A DNA stretch of 64,000 nucleotides from CAYVUV01 sp964455095 (GCA_964455095.1 CAYVUV010000356.1:1-64000); one strand, 5' to 3'; shown: positions 34,736-43,639, counted from the stretch's first letter. Numbers and translations are program-made. Notes: a model not told the origin generated them from the sequence alone.

Positions 34736-35110
34736 TGTTTCGACGATCTGATCCTGGCCCAAAGCGCTCTCGATCGGCTCGCTCACTACGCCCATCTTAA
34801 CCTTGACTTGCGTCGTCCGCGCCCACTATGCACGTTGGAGGGGCTGGGGGGCATGCTTGAACCATCCGAAACGCCCAAGTCTTGGAATGGCTGATACTCT
34901 CGCATTACGTCAAATTGGCAGCTGCTTATACGGGCTATCCGCTGACCCGATGCGATGACTTGCAGGAGTGTCAGGTTTCGTTGGGGGGACGAGAGGATAC
35001 GCGACGCTCGAGAGCATAGCTCGCCCGAGTCGCATCGACAGACCCGGCCCGGCGCGATGCCTGACGAGGCCAAACTCCAACATCCTGCGTATACCTGAAA
35101 GGGGAGATCG
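34736..35110. other. Gene-poor, lower-GC stretch before the surface-protein gene
   Basis: This 375-base stretch is visibly less GC-rich than its surroundings. It contains a 51-codon frame at 34739-34894 whose ALDRLAHYAHLNL part weakly resembles the C-terminus of IS21-type IstB proteins, and upstream of 35111 a GAAAGGGGAG ribosome site. Nothing else was recognised. It probably carries the promoter for the surface-protein gene and degenerate mobile DNA. Confidence 0.5.
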
Positions 35111-37597
35111 ATGGTCAGCGCTCGCGAGCGAATCGTGCCGCCGATGGCTGCCCCCAGCGACGAACGGGCGTGGCAACGACCACTCCGCGCGATCATCGTC
35201 GGCGCGCTGTCGTGGATCTGTTTCGGTATGCCGTCGAGCGCAGCGCTCGTCGGCAGCGAGTTTCAGATCAACACGTATACGACGGCCTATCAGGGTTTGC
35301 CCGCCGTCGCCGCGGCCCCAAACGGGAGCTTCGTTGTGCTGTGGAGCGACGAGCCGCGCGACGGCAGTGGATTCGGAGTATTCGGCCAACGCTTTGATAG
35401 CACCGGTGCGTTCGTCGGCACAGACTTCGCGGTCAATACGTACACGACAGCCGACCAGCTTCGGCCATCTGCCGCGGCCGCCACGGATGGCAGCTTTGTC
35501 GTGGCATGGCATAGCTACTTGCAAAACGGGGGCACCTCAGGTGTATTCGGCCAGCGCTTTGACAGCGTTGGACAATCCCTGGGAACGGAATTTCAGATCA
35601 GCTCGCACACCACCGGTGGCCAGCTCTTTCCCACCGTCACCGTGCACGCAGACAGTGCTTTTGTGGCGGCGTGGCGCAGCGACACCCAGGATGGCGACAG
35701 CACCGGGGTCTATGCCCGACGTTATGACAGCACCGGCGCGGCGCTCGGGACTGAGTTTCAGGTCAACAGCTATACGACCAGCGTTCAGTACCACCAAGCG
35801 ATCGCCTCGCACGGCGACGGCGCGTTCGTCGTCGTCTGGGAGAGCGAGTCGCAGGACGGTGACTTGGCTGGCGTGTTCGGCCAGCGCTACGACAGCGCTG
35901 GGCAGGCCGTAGGCACGGAGTTCCAAGTCAACACGTGTACAACCAGCTACCAGTACTTTCCCATGGTTGCCGCTTCGCCGAACGGAACATTCGTCGTGGT
36001 CTGGCAGAGCTATGGTCAGGACGGCAGCGGCGCCGGCGTGTTCGCGCAGCGATACGGCAGCGGCGGACAGCCCGAGGGCTCGGAATTTCAGGTCAATACC
36101 CACACGACCGGGTACCAGGGTACGTTCGGGCTTAACGGGCTGGCTGTGAGCGCGACCGCGGATGGCGCGTTCGTCATCGTCTGGCAGGCATTCGCTCAAG
36201 ACGGCGACCGAGACGGTATCTTTGGGCAGCGGTACAACAGCGCGGGCCAACCGCTGGGACCGGAATTTCAAATCAACACCTACGCGACCGACGATCAGCG
36301 GAATCCCGCGCTCGGACTGGCGGCAGACGGCAGTGGAATCGTGGTGTGGACCAGTTCGCTGCAGGACGCCGGAACGGGGGGCATTTACGGGCAGCGCCTA
36401 GGGCCGCCCACGCCGTGCGGCAATGCCACGGTGGATCCCGGCGAAGAATGCGACGACGGCAATATCACCGACGGCGATGGGTGTGACGCCAATTGCACCA
36501 ACACCGCGTGCGGCAACGGCGTGGCAACACTCGGTGAGGAGTGCGACGACGGCAATGCCCTGGATGGCGATGGCTGCTCGTCCGCGTGTGTCGACACGGC
36601 CAGCGCCGAGAACGCTGCAGACGCGGAGCTCGTCAGTGGCGAGACCATCTCCACGGATGACGAGAACGATGGCGCGACCGCAGCCGACGCCGTCGAGACG
36701 ACTATTGCAATGAGTGTCGGTACCGCGGCGGTGACGATCGCGGAGGCCTCCGGCCAGAGCGGACCCGTGCCGGGGTTCGCGTTCATCGGACAGCAAGTGC
36801 ACATCACCTTTTCATGTGCCGGCGCACCGTGTCCGACCGCCAGCGCACCGTTGCTGCTGATGTTTCGGGTCGATTCATCCCGGATTCCCGGCGACCTCGA
36901 TGAAACCACCCTCGCTGTCCTGCGCGACGGCTTGCAGGTCCCGGCGTGCGACGGCGCACCGGGAGTTGCCGATCCCGACCCATGTGTCACCAACCGCCAT
37001 CGTTTCATTGATGGTGATGTCGGCCTCACGGTCCTTACATCCCAGGCGAGCGTTTGGAGCTTCGCTCGCATGACGTGCTCGCCAACACCGCTCACGTGTG
37101 ACGATCCGGGAAAGGGAGTCTTACTGGTCGAGCGCCCGCCCGGTGATCCTGCCGCGAGCAAGCTGTTGTCGAAATGGCTCAAAGGCACGGTCAGCAGCGC
37201 GGCGTCTTTCGGCAATCCGCTTGCAGGCACGAGCTATGCGGTGTGCGTCTATGATGGAACCGCGCTGGTCGAGTCGCACCTCGTTGCACCGCGTGGTGAG
37301 TGCGGCGGCCGCCCGTGCTGGAAGCAGTTGGGATCGAAGGGATTTGGTTACAAGAACCCGACCGGGAACGACGACGGCATTACCAAGCTGCTCCTCAAAT
37401 CAGGCGCGGGTAAGGCGAAGATCCTGATCAAGGGCGCAGGGGCCAGGCTGGGGCTGCCGACGACCGATCCGATCTATGCACAGACCGCACCGGTCACGGT
37501 TCAGCTCGTCGCGCCCGGCGCGGGCTGTTGGCAGGCAAGCTACGCTGGTCCCGCGAAGAAGAGCACGTCAGAGAAATTCAAGGACATCGCTCCGTGA
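35111..37597 (+). CDS. Exported repeat protein with DUF4215 Cys-rich repeats and a shared C-terminal domain
   Basis: 828 residues. A signal-like hydrophobic segment (about 26-45, ALSWICFGMPSSA) is followed by seven repeats of about 55 residues (48-436) of the form GTEFQVN-YTT---Q, DGAFVVVW, QDGD, GVFGQRYDS-G; these are probably beta-propeller or beta-solenoid blades. Two Cys-rich DUF4215-type repeats come next (CGN-GEECDDGN-DGDGC, about 437-495). The last 160 residues (about 667-828) match the C-terminus of the protein at 49160 and include KWLKGT, YAVCVYD, KGFGYKNPTG and KAKILIKGAG. Ribosome site GAAAGGGGAG. Likely a cell-surface or secreted protein with unknown ligand. It lies within the sagB-tail-bounded segment. 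Confidence 0.8.
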   Translation: MVSARERIVPPMAAPSDERAWQRPLRAIIVGALSWICFGMPSSAALVGSEFQINTYTTAYQGLPAVAAAPNGSFVVLWSDEPRDGSGFGVFGQRFDSTGAFVGTDFAVNTYTTADQLRPSAAAATDGSFVVAWHSYLQNGGTSGVFGQRFDSVGQSLGTEFQISSHTTGGQLFPTVTVHADSAFVAAWRSDTQDGDSTGVYARRYDSTGAALGTEFQVNSYTTSVQYHQAIASHGDGAFVVVWESESQDGDLAGVFGQRYDSAGQAVGTEFQVNTCTTSYQYFPMVAASPNGTFVVVWQSYGQDGSGAGVFAQRYGSGGQPEGSEFQVNTHTTGYQGTFGLNGLAVSATADGAFVIVWQAFAQDGDRDGIFGQRYNSAGQPLGPEFQINTYATDDQRNPALGLAADGSGIVVWTSSLQDAGTGGIYGQRLGPPTPCGNATVDPGEECDDGNITDGDGCDANCTNTACGNGVATLGEECDDGNALDGDGCSSACVDTASAENAADAELVSGETISTDDENDGATAADAVETTIAMSVGTAAVTIAEASGQSGPVPGFAFIGQQVHITFSCAGAPCPTASAPLLLMFRVDSSRIPGDLDETTLAVLRDGLQVPACDGAPGVADPDPCVTNRHRFIDGDVGLTVLTSQASVWSFARMTCSPTPLTCDDPGKGVLLVERPPGDPAASKLLSKWLKGTVSSAASFGNPLAGTSYAVCVYDGTALVESHLVAPRGECGGRPCWKQLGSKGFGYKNPTGNDDGITKLLLKSGAGKAKILIKGAGARLGLPTTDPIYAQTAPVTVQLVAPGAGCWQASYAGPAKKSTSEKFKDIAP

Positions 37598-37723
37598 ACG
37601 CCCGACCATTTGGATAACGCTCTCGGGTGGGCTGAGAGGCTTTGTGCGCCACTTCGGAATGCGGCTCAGTTCACGGCATCGTCATCGCCGCGCAGGCTCA
37701 TGCCCAGAGAGCGCAGGCAAACG

Positions 37724-38847
37724 GGGACGTTGGGGCGAAAGGGGCGAATCGACGAGGAGAATCTCTCCGCCCTCCGCTTGGAATCTTCATTCATCGGCAT
37801 CGCCGCGGCCAACCTGCTGAGCGCGTTCAAAGGCCCGCGCGGCGGAACGGCGCGATATGCCCAAGAGCCGCGCGACGGCGCTCAGCGTAAGTCCGCGCTG
37901 ACAGATCGCCGCATAGGTGACGCGGGCCCGGGCTGCGACCGCCGCGGGGCGGTGACTGTTGCTGCGAATCTCCTCGCCCCCGACCTGGCAGTGACGTGCC
38001 GCGTCTGCGACGAGATCATCGATCGTCGCTGCACAGCGCAGAGGGGCGGGCGGAAGTTCCTCCAACGTGCGCATGACGAAGTCGCTTGAGCCCAGGATCC
38101 TTTCATCGGCCGCCCATCTCTCGCGTCCGCGGTTCACCTCGATCAGATGCCGCCAGCCCCGTAGACTCCGTCTCAATCCTCCGCCCGTCAGCTCCGGCCG
38201 CTTCCCTTGCGCCATCCCGTCTGCCACGAAGCGGCGGTAACCGAGGCGCGCATCGCGTGGATTTCTCCCGAACTGCTCAAGGATGAATCCCGTGTCCTGC
38301 CATGGTAGGCGGACGTGCCCCATCAAGGGCGCATGCCCGCTCCACTCGTAGCGATTGAGAGCGCCCAGGTCCGAAACCAGTTGGGCGCGCAGGGGATTCA
38401 AGTGAATGTATCGCACGAGCTCGAGAAGATATGGCGCTTCCTCAACGACGATTGACTTGAAGCGGTTCTGGAAGAGATGTCCCGAACGGCGATGTCGGCG
38501 ATTGAACGTTACCGCGTATCCGGTCATCAGGCGCCGCATGAGCGCCGAGAGCGGGGCCGCGCCGCTCCGCAACAGCAGGTGGAAATGGTTCGGGATGAGG
38601 CACCACGCGTAGATGGCAGTCTCCGTCTCCACGGCCAAATCGCCCAGGCGAGTGCGGAAGTCTGCGCGGTCGTCGTCGCGAAGGAAGATCGCGCGCCGCT
38701 CGATGCCGCGGGCGATCACGTGATGGAGCACCCCGATTCCGTCCAGCCTCGGCCCGCGTGGCATCGTGCGGTGAACTAGCAGCACCTAGCGCTACGCGTC
38801 AACTATCACTGCACCTTCGCGAATCGCCCCTTTCGCCCCAACGTCCC
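37724..38847. mobile_element. RAYT unit bounded by a 24-bp perfect inverted repeat
   Basis: Bases 37724-37747 and 38824-38847 are perfect inverted copies (24 of 24), beginning GGGACGTTGGGG and ending GGGGCGA. The transposase gene lies wholly inside, giving a 1,124-bp unit. The head GGGACGT resembles the other REP palindromes here. RAYT enzymes act on REP hairpins rather than classical terminal repeats, so the repeats may be REPs flanking the gene rather than insertion-sequence ends. Confidence 0.8.
37787..38764 (-). CDS. REP-associated tyrosine transposase (RAYT, IS200-like Y1)
   Basis: 325 residues. The opening MPRGPRLDGIGVLHHVIARG is the classic RAYT start. The HUH metal motif is NHFHLLL (His60, His62). 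The tyrosine region GYAVTFNRRHRRSGHLFQNR offers Tyr83 as the nucleophile. YIHLNPLRAQLV follows. A C-terminal extension to residue 325 ends in a helix-turn-helix (LSAVARLLGISRRSAARAF), seen in longer RAYT groups. The frame is intact, so it may be active. The ATG at 38764 is chosen over an in-frame upstream start because it begins the conserved region. Lies inside a 24-bp inverted repeat and near three REP-like tails. Confidence 0.92.
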   Translation of the reverse strand: MPRGPRLDGIGVLHHVIARGIERRAIFLRDDDRADFRTRLGDLAVETETAIYAWCLIPNHFHLLLRSGAAPLSALMRRLMTGYAVTFNRRHRRSGHLFQNRFKSIVVEEAPYLLELVRYIHLNPLRAQLVSDLGALNRYEWSGHAPLMGHVRLPWQDTGFILEQFGRNPRDARLGYRRFVADGMAQGKRPELTGGGLRRSLRGWRHLIEVNRGRERWAADERILGSSDFVMRTLEELPPAPLRCAATIDDLVADAARHCQVGGEEIRSNSHRPAAVAARARVTYAAICQRGLTLSAVARLLGISRRSAARAFERAQQVGRGDADE

Positions 38848-38857
38848 GCCTCAGCGC

Positions 38858-39034
38858 GGCCTCAGCGCCACCGGCCTGACCTCCTTCGACGACGACGTCA
38901 CGCGCTTCCTCTCACCGCACGCGGCGGGCAAGAGCGTGATGTTTCTGGTCGCGATCGGCATCCGGCGCCGCTCGGGGCGAGGGCAGAAGTGAGTTTCCCC
39001 AGGCTAACAAACTAAGTACGTCCCGTGGCGGCCC
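38858..39034. repeat. Direct repeat DR-right: sagB 3' end plus REP tail
   Basis: The second 177-bp copy of the sequence at 33377-33553. About 11 substitutions are visible. It ends just before the WD40 gene's stop codon (39047) and begins 11 bases after the right inverted repeat of the RAYT unit. Confidence 0.88.
38861..38992 (+). pseudogene. Fragment of a sagB 3' end
   Basis: A 43-codon fragment reading LSATGLTSFDDDVTRFLSPH and onward to GRGQK-stop, nearly identical to the last 43 codons of the gene at 31991-33511. It has no start or upstream gene body. Differences include Phe to Ser, Phe to Leu and Ala to Ser, so it is drifting. It is the coding part of the right-hand direct repeat. Confidence 0.85.
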
Positions 39035-39046
39035 CTAGAAGTTAAG

Positions 39047-41119
39047 TCACTGCGATAGGCCCAGGGCGGCGAGCACTTTGTCGGGGGCGCGGCGGCTGCT
39101 GGCGTCGTCGGGGGGCAATTGCTCTTCCGCGCCGCGAAAGACGAGGGCGTCGCGCGCCACCGGGCCGTCGCCGGCGTACCAGCCGTCGGCGGTGGTGATC
39201 AACATCCCGTCGCGTTCGAGCGTGAGGTGCGCGAGGGGTCGGTACACGGAGTCGAAGAGGAAAACCTCACCGCCGTCGGCGCGCACCCATAGACGCCCGC
39301 CGGCGAAGCCCAGGCCATTGATCGGGGCGCCGATCTCGAGCGGGAAGACTTCGCGAGTGGGCAACTTCACCAGCCGCACGACGCCGTCGATGCCGCCGGA
39401 GACTACCCGGTCGCTCGTCGGGGCAAAGGCCACGCCCGTGGCGCGTCCGATGTGCACGGCGAGCGGATTGCCCTGCGCCAGGCCGGCCGCGTTGAAGAGT
39501 CGCACGGTGCCATCCTCGCCGGCCGAGGCCAGCCAGTCGCCCGAGGGGGCGTAGGCCAGCGCATGGACGGAGCCGTAGTGGCCGCCCACCGGCCCGGCGC
39601 GCAGCGATCCGTTCAGGTCCCACAGATCGATGAGCCCATCGAGATCGGCGCCGGCCAGCGTGTCGCCGCGCGGCGAGAAGGTGAGGGCGAAGACGATGTC
39701 GCGCAGGCCGAGAAAGCGCGTCGGGCGCGGGGTGCCGGCAAAGTCGGCGACGACGATATCGCTGTGCCGGCTGCCCGAGGCGAACACCTCTTCGCGCGGC
39801 GAGAAGGCGAGCGACATCACGCTGGCGGTGTGCCCCTCGATCGGCTTGCCGCGCGGTGAGCCGTTGAGGTTCCACAGCCGCACGCGGCCGTCCTGGCCGC
39901 CCGAGGCGACGATATCGCCGCGCGGCGAGAAGGCGAGCGAGTACACCGCGCCACGGTGGCCGTTGATCGGTCCCGTGCGCGGCGTGCCGTCCAGGTTCCA
40001 TACCCGCAGGCTTCCCTCGTCGGTCGCGACCGCCATCGTCGCGCCATCGGCCGACATGGCGACCGACTCGATGTGGCTGACAGAGCCCACGGGCAATTGT
40101 GCGAGCGGCGTGCCGTCGCGTTGCCAGAGCCGCACCGTGCCGTCGTTGCCGGCGGTGGCGAGGCGCGTCCCGTCACCGGAGAACGCGACGGAGAACACCT
40201 GGCCCTGATGGCCGGTCAATGTCCCGACATGCTCGCCGCCGGCGTGCCAGAGCTGCACCGTGCCGTCGAATCCGGCCGTTGCGAGCAGATCGCCGTCGGG
40301 CGCGAACGCCACGACGCGGACGTGGTTGCCGCCGTGGCCGTCGAGCGGCGTCCCGCGCAGCGCGCCGTCGGCTCCCCACACACGGACTTTGCCGTCAAAC
40401 GCGGCACCGGCCAGCCACTCGCCGCCCGGCGCCAGCGCCACGGCGTGGTCCCACCCCCAGGCGAGGCGTTGGCTGACGAGCGCCGGCAACATCCCGACAT
40501 AGTCGGGGCGCACCTTGTCGAAGACCACGGACGCGTCGAACTGGGTCTGGCCGCCCCGGCGCCAGACGCGCACCGTCTGATCGATCCCTGCCGCCGCCAC
40601 GACGTCGCCGCGGGCGGACAACGCGACGGAGAGCACGGCCCCTTTGTGCCCGTCGAGCCGTTCGAGCAACTTCCCCTCGGCGCTCCACAGGTTGACGAAC
40701 CCGTCTTCGCCGCCCGTCGCTACGACGTCGCCGTCGCGGGCGACGGCGAGCGCCAGCGCGCGGCCCTGATGCCCGCCGGTCGATCTCGATACGCGCGCGC
40801 CGCTGCGGTTCCAGCGGCTCAGCTGACCGTCGGCTCCGGCCGTGACCAGATACTCTCCACGAGCGGCGAAGCCCACGTCGAGGGCATTGGCGTACAGGGC
40901 CGCTTGTTTGACCGGCCGTTTGGGATCGCGCGCGCTCCAAACATCGACCACACCGCTGGCCTCGACGACGGCGAGACGGTTCGCGTCGCGCGGGTCGAAG
41001 GCGAGCCGGCGGGGCGCGGCGGTGCCGTGCTGCGCCACCACGCGGATGGGTTCGGGGCGCGTACAGGACGACAGCAGGCCGGCGAGTGCGAGGGCGAGGG
41101 GGAGAGCGCTGCGCGTCAC
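39047..41119 (-). CDS. WD40-repeat lipoprotein
   Basis: 690 residues. Lipoprotein signal with lipobox LSSC (Cys19). From about residue 40 to 610 there are roughly twelve or more WD40 repeats of the form GH-G-V-SVAFSPDGD-LATAG-DGTVRLW, enough for two seven-bladed propellers. The tail LERDGMLITTADGWYAGD closes the protein. Anchored in the envelope, probably as an interaction scaffold. GTG start at 41119. A small Cys-pair protein gene is 48 bases upstream on the same strand. No enzymatic domain is visible. Confidence 0.87.
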   Translation of the reverse strand: MTRSALPLALALAGLLSSCTRPEPIRVVAQHGTAAPRRLAFDPRDANRLAVVEASGVVDVWSARDPKRPVKQAALYANALDVGFAARGEYLVTAGADGQLSRWNRSGARVSRSTGGHQGRALALAVARDGDVVATGGEDGFVNLWSAEGKLLERLDGHKGAVLSVALSARGDVVAAAGIDQTVRVWRRGGQTQFDASVVFDKVRPDYVGMLPALVSQRLAWGWDHAVALAPGGEWLAGAAFDGKVRVWGADGALRGTPLDGHGGNHVRVVAFAPDGDLLATAGFDGTVQLWHAGGEHVGTLTGHQGQVFSVAFSGDGTRLATAGNDGTVRLWQRDGTPLAQLPVGSVSHIESVAMSADGATMAVATDEGSLRVWNLDGTPRTGPINGHRGAVYSLAFSPRGDIVASGGQDGRVRLWNLNGSPRGKPIEGHTASVMSLAFSPREEVFASGSRHSDIVVADFAGTPRPTRFLGLRDIVFALTFSPRGDTLAGADLDGLIDLWDLNGSLRAGPVGGHYGSVHALAYAPSGDWLASAGEDGTVRLFNAAGLAQGNPLAVHIGRATGVAFAPTSDRVVSGGIDGVVRLVKLPTREVFPLEIGAPINGLGFAGGRLWVRADGGEVFLFDSVYRPLAHLTLERDGMLITTADGWYAGDGPVARDALVFRGAEEQLPPDDASSRRAPDKVLAALGLSQ

Positions 41120-41167
41120 TGCACCCTCGCGTATCGCGCGGTGTGCGACGCGGTCAAGCGCGGTGCG

Positions 41168-41446
41168 TCAGCGGGTCGACTTGCGCGCGCAGCGCCGGCA
41201 CAGAGACCGGTCACCGACCGAGAAGAAGAGCGAGGCCAGCGGCTGCGCGCACTTCGCGCAGGTCGCCGCCTCGCCGCTGGCCGCGACGCCGATCTGCAGC
41301 GCAAGCCGATCGAGCTCCAACGTCGCGCGGCCGTGCCGGCGCGCGAAAAACTCCGCCTCTTCGAAGACCAGCTCGCGATCGTAGCGGTTCTGAGCCGGCA
41401 TCAATCGCGCACCGCCTTCGAAACTGATTCGAGCGACGCTATTCAT
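41168..41446 (-). CDS. Small protein with two Cys-x-x-Cys pairs
   Basis: 92 residues. The C-terminal half has CAKC (about 63-66) and CRRC (about 84-87), a probable zinc ribbon or treble clef. The N-terminal half is charged, with YDRELVFEEAEFFARRHGRATLELDRLAL. Third-position GC is high and codon use resembles neighbours, supporting a real gene. Two starts are possible: ATG at 41446 or ATG at 41401. No clear ribosome site. Not recognised as a named family; it may bind nucleic acid or be a small regulator. Precedes the WD40 gene by 48 bases. Confidence 0.6.
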   Translation of the reverse strand: MNSVARISFEGGARLMPAQNRYDRELVFEEAEFFARRHGRATLELDRLALQIGVAASGEAATCAKCAQPLASLFFSVGDRSLCRRCARKSTR

Positions 41447-41551
41447 GGTCGTTTGGACGCGAGCGAGGGAGTCTCATTCACCAAAATATTCGCCGCCCGA
41501 TATTCATCCCGAGCCGGGGGCGAATCAAGTGAAGATTCGATGACCGGCGGG

Positions 41552-43510
41552 TTACGGCTCGGTTTCGCGCAGCTCGTGGCGGCGATAGGCGCCGACCAGC
41601 TGCTCGAGCAGCGCGATTTCGCCGCGCAGCTCCGCCCCGCGCGCCGTGTCGGCCAGCCGCCGCGGCGGCGCGTGCTCGCGGATGACGGAGATGGTCGGGA
41701 TGATGTCGACGCCGTCGCGCACCGCGGCGTCGACGGACTCGAAGTGGTGATGCATGGCGAGATACGTGCGGTCCGCCTGGATCACCAGCGTGTAGCCGTG
41801 GTCGCCGTAGGCTTCGGAAAAGGCGCCGTCGATGGTCACGGCGCGGCCGCTGCGCTTGAGCGGCGACTCGCCCTGTTCGATCTTCACCGGCACGTGGCCG
41901 TTGACGATCATGCCGCCGGCCGGGTCGACCTCGAACTCGGCCAGCACGCGGGCGCAGAACTCGGCCTGGTTGATCAGGCGGAAGTAGGGGTTCTTGGTCT
42001 CCCGGTGTGTGGCGGGGTCGGCGACCAGATCGCGTTCGAGGGTGGTGATGCGGTCCTTGCCGAACAGCGGTGAGCACGGGCCGCACCACAGGTACCAGAG
42101 CAGGTCGAGATCCGCCTCGCGCGGCGCCTCGAGCGCCCGCACCACGACATCCTGCAGCGCCTCGAACAGCGCCCGGCCGCGCCGCGGCACGCCGTCGACG
42201 GGGAAGCTGAGGAACGCGCCAGTCTCATCCACCGGCACACAGCCATGGAAGATCAGGTGGTCGTCGCGGCGCAGGTACATCGCCCCGCGACCGACCAGGA
42301 AGCGCATGTCATCCCACAGCGGCTGGCTGGTCAGGAAGGACTGGCGCAGGCGGTCCATACAGGCGCGTTCGGCGGGCGACAGGGCGTAGGGATCGGCCGG
42401 ATCAATGGTCGGAAAGGCGGTGTCGCGCAGCGGGTAGACGGTGCCATCGATCGCGATTGTGCCGGCGGCCTGGTCGATGCCGCCGAGCAGCGCGCGGTGC
42501 GCCAGTTGCATCTCCGGGTGGCGTTGAATCGTCTGCCCTTCGAGCTTGAACTGCATCACCGCGGCGGCTTTCTGCATGCGCGCCACCATCACCGTCTCGC
42601 GCAGGCCGTCGCCGCGCGGCGTAAAGCACGCGGCCGGGTCGTCGGCGTAGACGGCGCGCACCAGGTGCTCGAGCGGCTGCAGGGTGATGCCGTAGCCCTC
42701 CTCGAGCTGGGAGAGGCGGCGATAGCGCAGCGAGATGCGCAGCACATGGGCGATGAGCGCCTCCTGTCCGAGACAAGCGCCGAGCCAGGCGGCGTCGTGA
42801 TTGCCCCAGGCAAAGGCGACGTTGGGCTGGCGCTGCAGGTAGCCGAGCACCCGGTCGGCGCGCGGGCCGCGGTCGAAGATATCGCCGGCCACGATGAGCT
42901 CGTCGATGGCCAGGTCGCGCACCACGCGCACCGTCAGGTGGATCACGTGCAGGGCCTCGCCGCCGCGCACCAAAGCGTCGAGGATGGCCGCGACGTAGGC
43001 CGGATCGCGCCCGTGCGCGGGGGCATAGAGCAGCTCGCGCGCCAGCCGGCGGTAGGCGGGCGGAAAAATGTCGACGACGTACGGCACGCTGTGCCGCGCG
43101 GCCAGGGCGCGGACGATGGCGAGCAGCGGCGTCAGCATCCGCTCGGCGAAGGCGCGCAGGCGTGACGCATCGTCGGGCGGCGGGGCGATCTGGGCCAGGG
43201 TCTCGCGCGGATAGAACAGCAGGGCGAGAAACTGCTGGATCTCGGCGGCCGGCCAGTCGCCGAGCAGGCGCTCGACCAGCGGGCGCAGCGTGCCGGAGGC
43301 GTTGTTGATGATGTGGCGCAGCTTGACGTACTCGCCGTGCACGTCGCTGACGACGTGGATCGTCGCGCTCGGCAACGTCAGCTCGGCCGACAGGCGGACG
43401 ATCTCCGCTTGCGCGGCTTCGATGGTTGGCACCTGGCGCGCCAGCGCGCGCAGCGCCGCCAGCTCGGGCGCCGACGTCTGCGCACCTCCACCGCGGTCGA
43501 CCGTGCTCAT
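41552..43510 (-). CDS. fbp: Fructose-1,6-bisphosphatase class III
   Basis: A 652-residue metallophosphoesterase of the class III FBPase family (Firmicutes-type). Metal motifs are HVVSDVHGEY (about 52-61), VAGDIFDRGPRAD and WGNHDAAWLG. The long middle and C-terminal regions, including the conserved FHGCVPVDETG and WYLWCGPCSPLFGKDRITT, distinguish it from generic phosphoesterases. Catalyses fructose-1,6-bisphosphate to fructose-6-phosphate in gluconeogenesis. ATG at 43510 follows a GGAGGGA site. Class III enzymes are best known from Firmicutes and Bacteroidetes, so its presence in a high-GC Gram-negative-type genome is worth noting. Confidence 0.92.
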   Translation of the reverse strand: MSTVDRGGGAQTSAPELAALRALARQVPTIEAAQAEIVRLSAELTLPSATIHVVSDVHGEYVKLRHIINNASGTLRPLVERLLGDWPAAEIQQFLALLFYPRETLAQIAPPPDDASRLRAFAERMLTPLLAIVRALAARHSVPYVVDIFPPAYRRLARELLYAPAHGRDPAYVAAILDALVRGGEALHVIHLTVRVVRDLAIDELIVAGDIFDRGPRADRVLGYLQRQPNVAFAWGNHDAAWLGACLGQEALIAHVLRISLRYRRLSQLEEGYGITLQPLEHLVRAVYADDPAACFTPRGDGLRETVMVARMQKAAAVMQFKLEGQTIQRHPEMQLAHRALLGGIDQAAGTIAIDGTVYPLRDTAFPTIDPADPYALSPAERACMDRLRQSFLTSQPLWDDMRFLVGRGAMYLRRDDHLIFHGCVPVDETGAFLSFPVDGVPRRGRALFEALQDVVVRALEAPREADLDLLWYLWCGPCSPLFGKDRITTLERDLVADPATHRETKNPYFRLINQAEFCARVLAEFEVDPAGGMIVNGHVPVKIEQGESPLKRSGRAVTIDGAFSEAYGDHGYTLVIQADRTYLAMHHHFESVDAAVRDGVDIIPTISVIREHAPPRRLADTARGAELRGEIALLEQLVGAYRRHELRETEP

Positions 43511-43610
43511 GTTGTGCGTCCCTCCCGCCCGTTAGCGCGGTGTTTTCGACTGGTTGAAATGGTTGCACACTGGGTCGGAGGGCTCAAACCGGCCGTCCGG
43601 GCCGAAAGAA

Positions 43611-43639
43611 TTGACAGCTGGCGGTGTTACGGTTACGAA
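43611..43639 (+). promoter_or_regulatory. Candidate sigma-70 promoter for the ExbB operon
   Basis: Perfect TTGACA (43611-43616), 17-base spacer, then TACGAA (43634-43639), a weak -10. Transcription would begin near 43646, leaving a leader of about 180 bases. The 317-bp divergent gap 43511-43827 between fbp and this operon shows nothing else recognisable. Confidence 0.35.

Noticed and set aside
43551..43570. Sigma-54-like -24/-12 site (TGG ... TTGC) before the ExbB operon
   Set aside because: The GG-to-GC spacing is one base too long and the rest of the consensus is poor; no enhancer-binding protein is nearby.
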